NCBI RefSeq assembly: GCF_006539565.1
Contig: NZ_BJNG01000003.1
Location: forward strand, 124,001-188,000
Direction of reading: 5' to 3'
Origin: Pseudonocardia hydrocarbonoxydans
GTDB taxonomy: Bacteria; Actinomycetota; Actinomycetes; Mycobacteriales; Pseudonocardiaceae
Length of the DNA stretch: 64,000 bases
Position 1 is the first letter of the stretch; every line of letters starts with the position of its first letter. Both the position numbers and the translations under genes were made by a program. Below, piece by piece: positions 43,535-52,398 of this stretch. The notes under the pieces were generated by a model that did no database searches, was not told the origin of the DNA, and saw only the letters and a list, made by a program, of their open reading frames with translations.

Positions 43535-43624
43535 GCCGTCGCACACGCCCCTGCTCCGAACGGCCCTGCCCAGGTCGGGGGGTGGCCGAACCCGGCGCAC
43601 CACGCCTGCCGCTCGTCGCGGATC

Positions 43625-43656
43625 GTGGGCCGGTCACCGCTCGGTGACCGGCCCAC
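43625..43656 (+). terminator. Hairpin terminator after the ThDP-enzyme gene
   Basis: GTGGGCCGGTCACC (43625-43638) and GGTGACCGGCCCAC (43643-43656) pair perfectly over 14 bp around GCTC. The 263-nt gap to the next gene also holds TACAGT at 43684-43689, a possible -10 for the MEDS operon; no gene is seen. Confidence 0.75.
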
Positions 43657-43797
43657 CCCGTCGGGCGACCCCGGTCCCCGACGTACAGTGGTGACGTCGT
43701 GACGCTGCGGCGTGGCACCGCGCCGTGTCACGACCCTGCGCCATGTGGCCACCAGCCCACCACCCCATCACCGCACGTTCGGATGCCAGGGGGACCG

Positions 43798-44754
43798 ATG
43801 ACCGTGCTCCAGGATGCGACGCCCGTGTCGCACGCCTGCACGATCCCGGTCAGCGACGAGCAGCTGTGGGAGATGACGGCCACCTACCTGGCCGAGGGCA
43901 TGGCCGCGGGCGAACGGGTGCTCTACTTCGACGACGGGCGCGCCGGTTCCCTGCTGCAGCGCCTCGACGACGACCGCGTCCCCTACCGCTCCGCGATGCG
44001 CAGCGGCCAGTTCGGCATCGTGCCGTCGACGGTCACCCGCGCGCTGATCACCGGCAGCCCGGGCGAGCTCATCGCGGCGCTCGACGCCGTCGTCACCGAG
44101 ACCCTGGAGCAGGGCTACGGGTCGGTCCGGGTCATGGGGGACGGCAGCTACGGCCTGGAGCACGACGGCGGCGCGACGATGATCGACTACGAGTCCCGGC
44201 TCGACACGGTGCTCGGGCCGCGGCCGGGCCGGATGCTGTGCGCGTTCGACCGCGGCCGCTACCCCGAGGACGTCCTGCAGCGGCTGCGCGCGGTGCACCG
44301 CCACGAGATCGTCGCCCCGGCGATCTACGACGACAGCCTCCTGCGGCTCACCGCGCCCGCGCCGTCCACGGTGCGGGTGGCGGGCGAGATCGACCACAGC
44401 AACCGGCCCCGCATCCGGCGGGTGCTCGACGCCGCGCTCGACGAGGCGCTGCGCTCGCACTCGTCGTCGGCGGAGATCACCCTGGACCTGGCCTCGCTGC
44501 GCTTCCTGGACGTGGCCGGTGCGGTGAGCCTGGTGCACGCCGCCGAGGAGTTCCCCAGCACCCACCGGCTCGTGCTCACCGGGGTCCGCTCGGGCGTGCT
44601 GCGCCTGCTGGACCGGTGCGGCGCGCCGTTCGCCGACCAGCTGCGGATCGAGCCCCGGCTCCCGCCGCCCGACGACGACCTCCACGGCGACGACCCCGAC
44701 GACGGCGACCCCCACGGCGACGACCCCGACGACGCCACCACGGACGAGCCGTGA
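43798..44754 (+). CDS. MEDS-STAS anti-sigma factor antagonist
   Basis: A 318-residue protein. An N-terminal MEDS sensory domain (about 10-165: LAEGMAAGERVLYFDDGR, then YGSVRVMGDGSYGLE and the MLCAFDRGRYPEDVL block) is joined to a STAS domain (about 180-285) with VRVAGEIDHSNRPRIRRVL and the phospho-acceptor region ITLDLASLRFLDVAGAVSLV, where a Asp-Val-Ala replaces the usual Asp-Ser-Ser/Thr. The C-terminal tail is acidic with a 10-residue repeat (HGDDPDDGDP). AGGGGGA precedes the ATG. The partner MEDS-HATPase gene overlaps by 4 nt. Confidence 0.88.
   Translation: MTVLQDATPVSHACTIPVSDEQLWEMTATYLAEGMAAGERVLYFDDGRAGSLLQRLDDDRVPYRSAMRSGQFGIVPSTVTRALITGSPGELIAALDAVVTETLEQGYGSVRVMGDGSYGLEHDGGATMIDYESRLDTVLGPRPGRMLCAFDRGRYPEDVLQRLRAVHRHEIVAPAIYDDSLLRLTAPAPSTVRVAGEIDHSNRPRIRRVLDAALDEALRSHSSSAEITLDLASLRFLDVAGAVSLVHAAEEFPSTHRLVLTGVRSGVLRLLDRCGAPFADQLRIEPRLPPPDDDLHGDDPDDGDPHGDDPDDATTDEP
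44682..44734 (+). repeat. 30-bp in-frame repeat in the MEDS-STAS tail
   Basis: CCACGGCGACGACCCCGACG plus ACG occurs at 44682-44704 and again 30 bp later at 44712-44734, encoding two copies of HGDDPDD in the acidic C-terminus. Copy number may vary between strains. Confidence 0.85.
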
Positions 44755-45698
44755 GGATCACCGGGACGCCGCCGGGTGACGCTCCCCGCCTGCAGCACGC
44801 GGCCGGGTTCCACTCCTCCCCCGACCACCTGGTCGGCCAGCTCCTGCCGCTGGCGCGGGCGGCACTCGGGCGGGGTGAGGCGGTCGCGCTGGCGCTGGCC
44901 CCCGACACCGAGACCGCGCTGCGCGACGCGCTGGGCACCGCCGACGGCCTGCACCCGCTGGGGCCGCCCGCCGAGGCCGGGTCGGGGCAGACCGTCGCCG
45001 TCGCCCGCGCCCGCGAGCTGCGCGAACTCACCCGCACGGCGGGTCCGGTCTCCGTCCTGGGCGAGCACCGGTCCGATCTGGACGGACCCGACGGCAGTTT
45101 CTGGACCGAGTTCGACGCCGCCGTCAACGTGGCGCTGGCCGAGCTGCCGGTCCGCATGACGTGCTTCTTCCCCGAGATGCCGCTGCACCTGTGCGTGCTC
45201 GACGGCGCCCGCGACAACCACCCGCAGCTGCTCGTCGACGGGGAGGTGCGCCCCAACCCGCGGCACCGGGCCCCCCGCGACGTGCTCGCCGCGTACCCGG
45301 TCGCCCCGCCGGTGCTGCTGGGCGTCCCCGATCTCACCGTCGCGTTCCAGTCGTGGGAGCTGCAGGAGGTGCGCAGGGCGGTACGCGACATCGCGGGCGC
45401 GGCGGGGTTCACCGACGACCGCGTCGAGGATGTCGTGCTGGCGGTCAACGAGGTCGCGACCAACGCCGTCGAGCACGGCGGGCCGCACGCCGAGCTGCAC
45501 GTCTGGGCCACCGGCGGCGGGCTGGTCTGCGAGGTCCACGACACCGGGGCGTTGGCCGACCCGTTGCCGGGAATGGCCTCCCCGCACCCGTCGGAGCCGC
45601 GCGGGCGCGGGCTGTGGATCTCCCGTCAGGTCTGTGACCTGCTGCACGTCTGGTCCGACGACCGCGGCACCCACGTGCGGGTACGCGCCGCACCGTAG
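44751..45698 (+). CDS. MEDS-HATPase anti-sigma regulatory kinase
   Basis: A 315-residue protein. The N-terminal about 180 residues form a MEDS domain (HAAGFHSSPDHLVGQLLPLA, with VSVLGEHRSDL and a late CFFPEMPLHLCVLDGARDN). The C-terminus is an RsbW/SpoIIAB-type HATPase: AVNEVATNAVEHGG (N-box), VHDTGALADPLPG (G1) and RGRGLWISRQVCD (G2). It probably binds a sigma factor or the STAS protein encoded by the preceding gene and phosphorylates it. Start GTG 44751 overlaps that gene's stop. Both proteins carry MEDS sensors, so the pair may integrate the same cue. Confidence 0.88.
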   Translation: MRITGTPPGDAPRLQHAAGFHSSPDHLVGQLLPLARAALGRGEAVALALAPDTETALRDALGTADGLHPLGPPAEAGSGQTVAVARARELRELTRTAGPVSVLGEHRSDLDGPDGSFWTEFDAAVNVALAELPVRMTCFFPEMPLHLCVLDGARDNHPQLLVDGEVRPNPRHRAPRDVLAAYPVAPPVLLGVPDLTVAFQSWELQEVRRAVRDIAGAAGFTDDRVEDVVLAVNEVATNAVEHGGPHAELHVWATGGGLVCEVHDTGALADPLPGMASPHPSEPRGRGLWISRQVCDLLHVWSDDRGTHVRVRAAP

Positions 45699-45864
45699 GT
45701 TATCGTGGAGACGATCGTCACCCGTCCGGCCGCAGCTCGCGGCGGGAACTGTGACGAAGCAGCCCCTTGGCAAGTGGGTGTCGGCGGAGAACACTTCTCT
45801 GCGGACTCGGCGCCAGACGGCTGCAGACGGGTCATCATCGGCACCACCACAGACCGGGACAGTC

Positions 45865-46725
45865 ATGCCTGAGGATCAGCGACGATCTCGCACGATGCCG
45901 GCCGGAACGAGTGCGCCCCACCGGGTCACCGTCCTCGGCTCCTTCACCCTCCACGCGCACCGCGGCGCCGTCGCCCTCGGGGTCGACGCCCGCCGGCTGG
46001 TCGCCTACCTGGCGGTGCACCCGCGGCCGCAGCGGCGCGACGCGCTGGCCGTCGACCTGTGGCCGGGCGTCCCGGTCGCCTCCGCCCTGCGCCTGCTCGA
46101 CGACGCCGTGCTGGCCGTCGACGTGCCGGGCCTGCTCGTCACCGACGACGACGGCGCGCTGGCGCTGTCCCCCGACGTCGAGGTCGACCTCGCCGCGGCG
46201 ATGCTGCTGCTGCGCACGCTGCCGGAGGTCGCGGCCACGGAGGACCCCGACCTGGCGCTGCTCTCGGCCGACATCCTGCCGGGTTGGACGGCCGCCTGGC
46301 TCGTCGTCGAGCGGGAGCGGTTCCGCCAGCTCCGGCTGCACGCCACCGAGGAGCGCAGCCTGCGGCTCACCGCCGCGGGCCGGTACGACGAGGCCGTCGC
46401 GCTGGCCCAGGGGGCCGTGCGGTCGGCTCCCAGCCGCGAGTCGGCCCGCCGCGCGCTGATCGAGGCGCATCTCGCGCAGGGCAACATCTCCGCCGCCGTG
46501 GCCGAGTACGACGAGTACCAGGAGCTGCTGCGCTCCAGCGTCGGCGCGGCGCCGGCGTTCTCGCTCGACGCGCTGCTGCCGCCCACCCCGTCCTGGCCGG
46601 TCATGCGGGCCCGTTCGGTGATGCCCCGCTCCGCGGTGCAGCTGCCGGGCCTGCGCTCGGTGCGGGCCTCGGGCACCACCCGCCGGCTGGTCGCGGGCGG
46701 CTCGGTACCCGGCGCGTTCCGCTGA
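45865..46725 (+). CDS. BTAD-containing transcriptional regulator (SARP-like)
   Basis: A 286-residue regulator. A winged-helix region (about 20-75: VTVLGSFTLHAHRGAVALGV and RRLVAYLAVHPRPQRRDALA) precedes a bacterial transcriptional activator domain (about 95-240: ERFRQLRLHATEERSLRLTA, REsARRALIEAHLAQGNISA-type helices). No ATPase domain follows, as in small SARP activators. The start is uncertain between ATG 45865 and ATG 45895. It lies 166 nt downstream of the MEDS-HATPase gene on the same strand; that gap has GGTTATCG near 45698 but no clear promoter. It converges on the RsbW-like gene. Confidence 0.82.
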   Translation: MPEDQRRSRTMPAGTSAPHRVTVLGSFTLHAHRGAVALGVDARRLVAYLAVHPRPQRRDALAVDLWPGVPVASALRLLDDAVLAVDVPGLLVTDDDGALALSPDVEVDLAAAMLLLRTLPEVAATEDPDLALLSADILPGWTAAWLVVERERFRQLRLHATEERSLRLTAAGRYDEAVALAQGAVRSAPSRESARRALIEAHLAQGNISAAVAEYDEYQELLRSSVGAAPAFSLDALLPPTPSWPVMRARSVMPRSAVQLPGLRSVRASGTTRRLVAGGSVPGAFR

Positions 46726-46730
46726 CGGTC

Positions 46731-46747
46731 CCCGGCATCACGCCGGG
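46731..46747. terminator. Weak hairpin between BTAD and RsbW-like genes
   Basis: CCCGGC and GCCGGG form a 6-bp stem around ATCAC; the minus-strand stop codon at 46738-46740 lies in the loop. The gap between the two stops is only 12 nt. Confidence 0.35.
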
Positions 46748-47181
46748 AACGGGATCTCGAAGCACACCTCGGTACCGCCGGGGGAACACTGCACCCGCAC
46801 CCGCCGGGCGAGCCGCTCGATCATGAGCAGACCCCGCCCGCGGAACCCGGGCGACTCCGGCTCGGGCCGCCACGCGCCCCGGTCGGCCACCCGCACCAGC
46901 ACCGCGGGCGGCCGTCCGTCACGCAGTTCCATCTCCACCTCGACCGTGCCGTCGGCGTCGTCGCCGTAGGCGTGCTCCACGCCGTTGGCGACGGCCTCGC
47001 CGACCGCGAGCTGCAGGTCGATCGTCACGTCCTCGGGCACGCCGGTCTGCCGCGCCCACCGCCCGATGTCGCCCCGGATCCGGCCGAGCTCCACGGCGTG
47101 GGCGCGGTGGCGCAACCGCAGGCGTGGCGCGCCGTCACACCTGCCGGGGGGCCGACGGCACCCGGGACGACCGTCCTTCAC
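46738..47181 (-). CDS. RsbW-like ATP-binding protein (anti-sigma kinase)
   Basis: A stand-alone HATPase of up to 147 residues. IDLQLAVGEAVANGVEHAYG is the N-box, LVRVADRGAWRPEP the G1 box, and PGFRGRGLLMIERLARRV the G2 box; the C-terminus ends GGTEVCFEIP. The domain begins around RLRLRHRAHAVELGRIRGDI. Only a GTG at 47181 gives a start before that point, with about 22 poorly conserved residues, so the real start may be a downstream TTG or CTG. It probably regulates a sigma or anti-anti-sigma factor, plausibly the MEDS-STAS protein encoded 2 kb away (inference). Confidence 0.8.
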   Translation of the reverse strand: MKDGRPGCRRPPGRCDGAPRLRLRHRAHAVELGRIRGDIGRWARQTGVPEDVTIDLQLAVGEAVANGVEHAYGDDADGTVEVEMELRDGRPPAVLVRVADRGAWRPEPESPGFRGRGLLMIERLARRVRVQCSPGGTEVCFEIPFPA

Positions 47182-47282
47182 GGGCCCCGGTTGCCCCGTC
47201 GCCGGTACCGACAAACCCGGCGCGGCACGGCGGCGGCGGACGTCACAGGTGTGATGCGGGCCCTGGGAGGGTATTCGCCGGC

Positions 47283-47486
47283 ATGCACGGACCAGAGGAC
47301 GACGTCCCCGCCGACCCGGCTCTCGCCAACGCCCGCGAGACCGGGGGCACCGACCACGAGGACACCGACACCGGTGACGCCACCAGCACCACCGGCGTCG
47401 ACCGCACCGACGAGTTCGTCGGCCGGGTCGCCGGCGACGACGCCGGATACGCCGGGGAGACCGGTGCCGAACGGAGGGCCCGATGA
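47283..47486 (+). CDS. Small acidic protein upstream of DUF4235
   Basis: A 67-residue, strongly acidic, low-complexity protein (MHGPEDDVPADPALANARET followed by Asp/Thr/Gly-rich sequence with GVDRTDEFVGRVAGDD). I do not recognise a named family. Similar short acidic proteins precede DUF4235 genes in other actinobacteria as far as I recall. The DUF4235 gene overlaps its stop by 4 nt (ATGA), which supports that this frame is translated. The start is placed at the only ATG before the conserved part; there is no strong Shine-Dalgarno. Confidence 0.6.
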   Translation: MHGPEDDVPADPALANARETGGTDHEDTDTGDATSTTGVDRTDEFVGRVAGDDAGYAGETGAERRAR

Positions 47487-47782
47487 GCCGCGGGGACGGC
47501 AACGAACTCAGCCCGCTCGGCAAGATCGCCTACAAACCCTTCGGGCTCGTCTTCGGCGTGCTCGGCGGGATGGTGGCGAGCTGGGTGTTCGGGCAGGTGT
47601 GGAAGCGGGTGTCCGACGAGGACGGCACCCCGCAGCCGCTCTCGGACGACTACAGCACCCGTGAGGTACTGCTCGCCGCGGCCATCCAGGGTGCGGTGTT
47701 CGGCCTGATCAAGACCGCGGTGGACCGGTACGGGATGAAGGGCGTCCGCCGTTTCCTGGACTCCCCCCGCCCCCGCGCCTGA
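47483..47782 (+). CDS. DUF4235 membrane protein
   Basis: A 99-residue protein with two hydrophobic helices (about 15-35, LVFGVLGGMVASWVFGQVWK; and 63-80, LLAAAIQGAVFGLIKTAVDR) flanking a polar loop with DEDGTPQPLSDDYS. This is DUF4235, an actinobacterial integral membrane family of unknown function. The C-terminus KGVRRFLDSPRP is cytoplasmic and basic. It is coupled to the small acidic gene by a 4-nt overlap. A 16-bp hairpin lies beyond its stop and before the convergent enoyl-CoA hydratase gene. Confidence 0.9.
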   Translation: MSRGDGNELSPLGKIAYKPFGLVFGVLGGMVASWVFGQVWKRVSDEDGTPQPLSDDYSTREVLLAAAIQGAVFGLIKTAVDRYGMKGVRRFLDSPRPRA

Positions 47783-47813
47783 CCGCCTGGACCCGCGCGC
47801 TCGCGCGCATCCC

Positions 47814-47851
47814 GTCGCCCACGCCCGCGCTGCCCCGCGGGCGTGGGCGAC
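47814..47851. terminator. Very strong two-way hairpin terminator
   Basis: GTCGCCCACGCCCGCG (47814-47829) and CGCGGGCGTGGGCGAC (47836-47851) pair perfectly over 16 bp around a 6-nt loop, between the convergent DUF4235 and enoyl-CoA hydratase genes. The core GCCCACG/CGTGGGC is shared with the terminator at 22769-22793. Confidence 0.8.
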
Positions 47852-47898
47852 GACGTGTGCGCGTCGGCCACCGCGGCCGACGGGCCGGAGCGGCCCGG

Positions 47899-48678
47899 TC
47901 AGTGGAAGGACGGCGGCCGCTTCGCGGTGAACGCGGCCAGCCCCTCGTCGCCCTCGGGACCCGCGGCGCACGCCGCGATCGACTCGGCCTCGGCGTCGAG
48001 CTGGGCGGCGAGCGGGACGTCGGGTGACGAGGCGAGCAGCCGCTTGATCCGGCCGAGCGCGGCCGTCGGCCCGTGGGCGAGACGGTGCGCGGTGTGCTCG
48101 GCCTCGGCCCGCACCTCCCCGTCGTCGACGACCGTGGCCAGGATCCCGAGGTCCAACGCGGCCCGGGCGTCGAGGATGCGGTCGGTGAGCAGGATGTGGC
48201 GGGCCCGCCCGGCCCCGACGATGCGCGGCAGCGTCCAGGTCATCCCGCCGTCCGGGGAGAACCCGATGCCGGGGTAGGCCGGGCGCAGCTTCGTGCCGTG
48301 CCCGCCGACGGCGAGGTCGGCGGCGCACACGATGCTCATGCCCGCCCCGGCCGCCCAGCCGGGAACCGCCGCGACGACCGGGACCGGGCAGTCGACGACC
48401 GCGCGCAGGAACCCGTGGAACGCCGTCGCCAGCCCGCCGACGAACGCGCCCCGGTCCTGCGCGGCGGCGAAGGAGCGGACGTCACCGCCGGTACAGAAGC
48501 TGGCGGGGTGGGAGGGCGACGACTCGGAGACGAGCAGCACCGCGCCCACCGACGCCGGGTCGAGGGTGGTCAGCGCGTCGGCGAGCAGCGGCAGGGCGTC
48601 GCCGTCGAGGGTGCCGTGGCGGCCCTTCGCCACGCGAGCGCGCAGTACCCGCCCGTCCTGCTCCAGCGCGTCGCTCAC
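47899..48678 (-). CDS. Enoyl-CoA hydratase/isomerase family protein
   Basis: A 259-residue crotonase-fold protein. Oxyanion-hole blocks are [12 protein letters not shown] (near 61-72) and [20 protein letters not shown] (near 104-123). In the second, the position of the usual catalytic Glu pair ([17 protein letters not shown]) has Asp in place of one Glu, as in isomerase-like members. The substrate CoA ester is unknown. It overlaps the stop of the F420-dependent dehydrogenase gene by 4 nt (ATGA), which implies a shared transcript. Confidence 0.9.
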   Translation of the reverse strand: MSDALEQDGRVLRARVAKGRHGTLDGDALPLLADALTTLDPASVGAVLLVSESSPSHPASFCTGGDVRSFAAAQDRGAFVGGLATAFHGFLRAVVDCPVPVVAAVPGWAAGAGMSIVCAADLAVGGHGTKLRPAYPGIGFSPDGGMTWTLPRIVGAGRARHILLTDRILDARAALDLGILATVVDDGEVRAEAEHTAHRLAHGPTAALGRIKRLLASSPDVPLAAQLDAEAESIAACAAGPEGDEGLAAFTAKRPPSFH

Positions 48679-49682
48679 GCCAGCTCGCGCAGCGCAGGCA
48701 GGACGTCCTGGGAGAACTGGGTGAGGAAGCGTTCCTGGTCGTGGCCCGGGCCGTGGAAGACCAGGTGGTTCAGGCCCGCGTCGACGTAGGGCCGGATCCC
48801 GGCGAGCGCCTCCTCCGGCGTGGACGCCACGATCCAGCGCTTCGCGACCTGCTCGATCGGCAGCTCGTCGGCCAGGCGCTCCATCTCCACCGAGGAGTCG
48901 ACGCTGTGCTTCTGCTCCGGGGTGAGCGACAGCGGCGCCCAGAACCGGCAGTTCTCCAGCGCCTGGTCCTTGTCCCGGTCGTAGGACATCTTGATCTCGA
49001 TCATGCGGTCGACCGAGCCCGCGGCCTTCTCCCCCGCCTGCTCGCCCTCGGCGACGGCCGGCAGCAGCTTCTCGGTGTAGAGCTCCATGCCCTTGCCGGA
49101 GGTGCAGATGAAGCCGTCACCCGCGCGCCCGGCGTACTTCGCCATCTGGGGGCCGCCCGCGGCGATGTAGACCGGCACCGGCGTCTCGGGGCGGTCGTAG
49201 ATCGTGGCGTCGACGGTGCGGTAGTAGTCGCCCTCGAACGACACCGGCCCGTCCGCCGTCCACAGCTCGCGCATCAGCCGCACGGCCTCGCGCAGCCGGG
49301 CGTAGCGCTCCTTGAACTCGGGCCACTCGCGCCCGGACACGGCGATCTCGTTGAGCGCCTCCCCCGTGCCGACGCCCAGCATCACCCGGCCCGGGTACAG
49401 CAGGCCCAACGTCGCGAACGTCTGCGCGAGCACGGCCGGGTTGTAGCGGAAGGTCGGGGTGAGCACGGAGGTGCCGAGCCGGATGCGCGAGGTGCGCTCC
49501 CCCACCGCCGCCAGCCAGCTCAGCGCGAACGGGGCGTGGCCGCCCTCGTGCCGCCAGGGCAGGAAGTGGTCGGACACGGCCGCGCTGTCCAGGCCGACCT
49601 CCTCGGCCCGCACCGCGTACTCCACGAGCTCGCGGGGCGCGAACTGCTCCGCCGACGCCTTGTAGCCGATCCGCAACGCCAC
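48675..49682 (-). CDS. fgd: F420-dependent glucose-6-phosphate dehydrogenase
   Basis: A 335-residue LLM-fold enzyme. The opening [40 protein letters not shown], and [16 protein letters not shown] with [27 protein letters not shown] are characteristic of FGD, including the loops that bind F420 and the sugar phosphate (residues about 110, 195-198). It oxidises glucose-6-phosphate and produces F420H2, which would supply the LLM and DUF385-type enzymes in this window. The length matches mycobacterial FGD1 (336). It lies upstream of the enoyl-CoA hydratase gene with a 4-nt overlap. Confidence 0.93.
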   Translation of the reverse strand: MALRIGYKASAEQFAPRELVEYAVRAEEVGLDSAAVSDHFLPWRHEGGHAPFALSWLAAVGERTSRIRLGTSVLTPTFRYNPAVLAQTFATLGLLYPGRVMLGVGTGEALNEIAVSGREWPEFKERYARLREAVRLMRELWTADGPVSFEGDYYRTVDATIYDRPETPVPVYIAAGGPQMAKYAGRAGDGFICTSGKGMELYTEKLLPAVAEGEQAGEKAAGSVDRMIEIKMSYDRDKDQALENCRFWAPLSLTPEQKHSVDSSVEMERLADELPIEQVAKRWIVASTPEEALAGIRPYVDAGLNHLVFHGPGHDQERFLTQFSQDVLPALRELA

Positions 49683-49842
49683 GTCCGTGCCTCTCCTGCC
49701 GGTGAACGATGTCCGGGCACAGCCTGCTACACCCCGCTCCGCCGCGCTCGGGCACGGTCGGCTCGCCCGGACAGCGGTACCACGCCTGTGCCCGCAGCCG
49801 ATAGGCCTGTCGCGACCGGTCGCCGGGCGAAGGCAGGTGGAG

Positions 49843-50544
49843 ATGACGACGCAGGAGCCACCACGGCGGACGACACCGGTGTACGCCCCTCCGGTGCCCG
49901 ACGTCGGCCCCGACGCGCTGTTCGTGCGGCACCGCCACCGGAGCCCACGGGTGCACGCGTCGGCCTACATCGCCCCGACGGCGGTGCTGTGCGGCGACGT
50001 CACCGTCGGACCGCACAGCCGGGTCCTGTTCGGTGCGGTGATCACCGCGGAGGGCGGGCCGGTCGAGATCGGCGCGCACTGCATCGTCATGGAGAACGCC
50101 GTGGTGCGCGGCGTCCCGCGGCACCCGGCCCGGCTCGGCGACCACGTCCTGGTCGGGCCGCACGCCGCGCTGACGGGCTGCGTGGTGGAGGGCGACACCC
50201 GGATCGCCACCGGCGCCGTGGTGTTCAACGGGGCCCGCATCGGCGTCGGGGCGGAGCTGGAGTTCCACTCCGTCGTGCACGTCGGCACGGTCGTCCCGGC
50301 GGGGATGGCGGTGCCCATGGGCTGGTTCGCCGGCGGCGACCCGGCCGAGCTCGTCGCACCCGGCGAGTGGGAGCGCATCCGCGACCGCATCGGCCCGCTG
50401 GACTACCCCGGCACGGTGTTCGGGATCGGCGGGACCGACAACCCGATGCCCGACATCGCCCGCCGCTACGCCCGCAGCCTCGCCCTGCACCACCAGGACC
50501 GGATCCTCCCGGCCGCGCGGCACGAGCGCCTGCCCGGGAGCTGA
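49843..50544 (+). CDS. Gamma-carbonic anhydrase-like hexapeptide protein
   Basis: A 233-residue left-handed beta-helix protein. Hexapeptide repeats run from about 35 to 150 ([57 protein letters not shown]). Metal-type histidines are present (VGPHAAL and VVHVGT with EFHSV), as in gamma-class carbonic anhydrase/PaaY-like proteins, though true anhydrase activity cannot be judged. The C-terminal about 70 residues form a helical extension. Start ATG 49843 has GGTGGAG directly upstream. It is divergent from fgd with a 160-nt gap. Confidence 0.87.
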   Translation: MTTQEPPRRTTPVYAPPVPDVGPDALFVRHRHRSPRVHASAYIAPTAVLCGDVTVGPHSRVLFGAVITAEGGPVEIGAHCIVMENAVVRGVPRHPARLGDHVLVGPHAALTGCVVEGDTRIATGAVVFNGARIGVGAELEFHSVVHVGTVVPAGMAVPMGWFAGGDPAELVAPGEWERIRDRIGPLDYPGTVFGIGGTDNPMPDIARRYARSLALHHQDRILPAARHERLPGS

Positions 50545-50598
50545 CCGGCGGAACTCGGGTGCGGTGGGCGCGGCGGGCTCCTACCGTCTGTCCACGCC

Positions 50599-52398
50599 AT
50601 GAGCGACGCCACACCGCCCGGGCCCGCGGACGGCACCCTGTCCGCGCTGCGCCGGCTCCTGCCCTACGTCCGTCCCCACCGCGTGCCGCTGGTCGGGGGC
50701 GGCCTCGCCGCGCTCGCGGCCACCCTGGCGGGCCTCGCCGTCCCGCTGGTCACCCGCGAGATCGTCGACGGGCCCATCGCCCGCGGCGACCTCGGCGTGC
50801 TGCCCTGGCTGGTGCTCGGGGTGCTCGGTCTCGGCCTCGCCGAGGCCGCGCTGATCACGCTGCGCCGCGCGCTGGTGGCCCGGCCGAGCAACCAGGTCGA
50901 GTCCGACATGCGGGCCGACCTGTTCGCCCACCTGCAGCGGCTGCCGGTGGCCTTCCACGACCGCTGGGCCTCGGGGCAGCTGCTCTCCCGGGCCACCGCC
51001 GACCTCACCACGATCCGCTGGTTCGTCGCGTTCTCCGGGACCTTCCTGGTCGTCAACGCGGTGACGGTGGTCGTCGGCATCGGGGTGCTGGTGTGGCTCT
51101 CGCCGTGGCTGGGGCTGGTCGTCGCCGTCACCGCCGTGCCGCTGACCGTGCTGACGCTGCTGCTGGAGCGCCGGTACTCGGTGGTGGCCCGGCGCGCGCA
51201 GGACCAGCAGGGCGACCTCGCGACCGTCGTCGAGGAGTCGGCGCTGGGCATCCGCGTGCTGAAGTCACTGGGTCGCGGACGGCGCCTGACCGAGCACTTC
51301 GTCGCGCGGTCGCGCGGCCTGCGCGGCACCGAGCTGGCGAAGCTGCGGCTGGTCGCCGCGCTGTGGTTCGTGCTGGTCATGCTCCCGGAGACGGCGGTCG
51401 CGACGATCCTCGGGCTCGGCGCGTACGGGGTCGCCACCGGGTCGCTGACGCTCGGGACGCTCGTCGCGGCCGTCACGGTGATGACCTACCTGTACTGGCC
51501 GATCGCCACGCTGGGCTGGCTGCTGGCCGAGGCGAGCAACGCCGCCACGGCCACCACCCGGTACTGGGAGGTGCGCGACGTGCGGCCCGCGGTCACCGAC
51601 CCGGACGTCGCCGTGGCGCTGCCCGAACCGGTGCGCGGCGCGCTCGAGCTGCGCGGGGTGTCCTTCCGGTACCCCGGCGCCGCGCGCGACGTGCTGCACG
51701 GCGTCGACCTCGTGGTACGCCCGGGCGAGACGATGGCGCTGGTCGGGGCCACCGGGTCGGGCAAGACGACGCTGACCGCGCTGGTCCCCCGGCTCCAGGA
51801 CGTCACCGCGGGTGCGGTGACCGTCGACGGGCTCGACGTCCGCGACCTGGCGCTGTCGGACCTGCGGCGCACCGTCGCGACGGCGTTCGAGGACCCGGTG
51901 CTGATCTCGGCGAGCGTGCGCGAGAACGTGGCGCTGGGCGCGCCCACCCGCCCCGACGCCGCCCCGAACGACGAGGACGTGTGGGAGGCGCTGCGGATCT
52001 CGCGGGCCGACGGGTTCGTCGCCGCGCTGCCGTGGGGGCTCGACACCCGGATCGGCGAGCAGGGCATGTCCCTGTCCGGCGGGCAGCGCCAGCGCCTGGC
52101 GCTGGCGCGGGCGGTGTTCGGGCGACCGCCGGTACTGGTCCTGGACGACCCGCTCTCGGCGCTGGACGTGCACACCGAGGCCGAGGTGGAGGCGGCGCTG
52201 CGCCAGGTGCTCACCGGCGTCACCGCGCTGGTCGTGGCGCACCGGTCGTCGACGGTCCAGCTGGCCGACCGGGTGGCGCTGCTGTCCGGCGGCCGGATCA
52301 CCGCCGTCGGCGTGCACGGCGAGCTGATGGCCACGCACCCGGAGTACCGGGCGCTGCTGGCCAGCCTGGACGTCGAGCGGGACGGGGTGCCGACGTGA
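50599..52398 (+). CDS. ABC exporter half-transporter 1 (degenerate site)
   Basis: A 599-residue fused membrane/ATPase protein. Six membrane helices (about 25-320) precede the nucleotide-binding domain with GATGSGKTTL (near 380), Q-loop region TVATAFEDPVL, signature SLSGGQRQRLALAR and Walker B VLVLDDPLSALD. The residue after the Walker B Asp is Asp instead of the catalytic Glu, and there is no Gln in the usual Q-loop place, so this ATP site looks degenerate. The partner gene follows with a 4-nt overlap, as in heterodimeric BmrCD/TM287-288 exporters. The substrate is unknown. Confidence 0.92.
   Translation: MSDATPPGPADGTLSALRRLLPYVRPHRVPLVGGGLAALAATLAGLAVPLVTREIVDGPIARGDLGVLPWLVLGVLGLGLAEAALITLRRALVARPSNQVESDMRADLFAHLQRLPVAFHDRWASGQLLSRATADLTTIRWFVAFSGTFLVVNAVTVVVGIGVLVWLSPWLGLVVAVTAVPLTVLTLLLERRYSVVARRAQDQQGDLATVVEESALGIRVLKSLGRGRRLTEHFVARSRGLRGTELAKLRLVAALWFVLVMLPETAVATILGLGAYGVATGSLTLGTLVAAVTVMTYLYWPIATLGWLLAEASNAATATTRYWEVRDVRPAVTDPDVAVALPEPVRGALELRGVSFRYPGAARDVLHGVDLVVRPGETMALVGATGSGKTTLTALVPRLQDVTAGAVTVDGLDVRDLALSDLRRTVATAFEDPVLISASVRENVALGAPTRPDAAPNDEDVWEALRISRADGFVAALPWGLDTRIGEQGMSLSGGQRQRLALARAVFGRPPVLVLDDPLSALDVHTEAEVEAALRQVLTGVTALVVAHRSSTVQLADRVALLSGGRITAVGVHGELMATHPEYRALLASLDVERDGVPT

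Noticed and set aside
45699-45864. ECF-type promoter before the BTAD gene (GGAACT near 45747)
   Set aside because: No CGTC-type -10 at a suitable distance could be found.
47182-47282. Extension of the RsbW-like protein to 47523
   Set aside because: The added part is Arg-rich shadow sequence overlapping the small acidic gene on the other strand.
48741-52394. Long plus-strand frame before the second ABC gene
   Set aside because: It covers antisense fgd and other frames of the acetyl/hexapeptide and ABC1 genes, with Arg/Ala-rich nonsense sequence. The real gene begins at GTG 52395.
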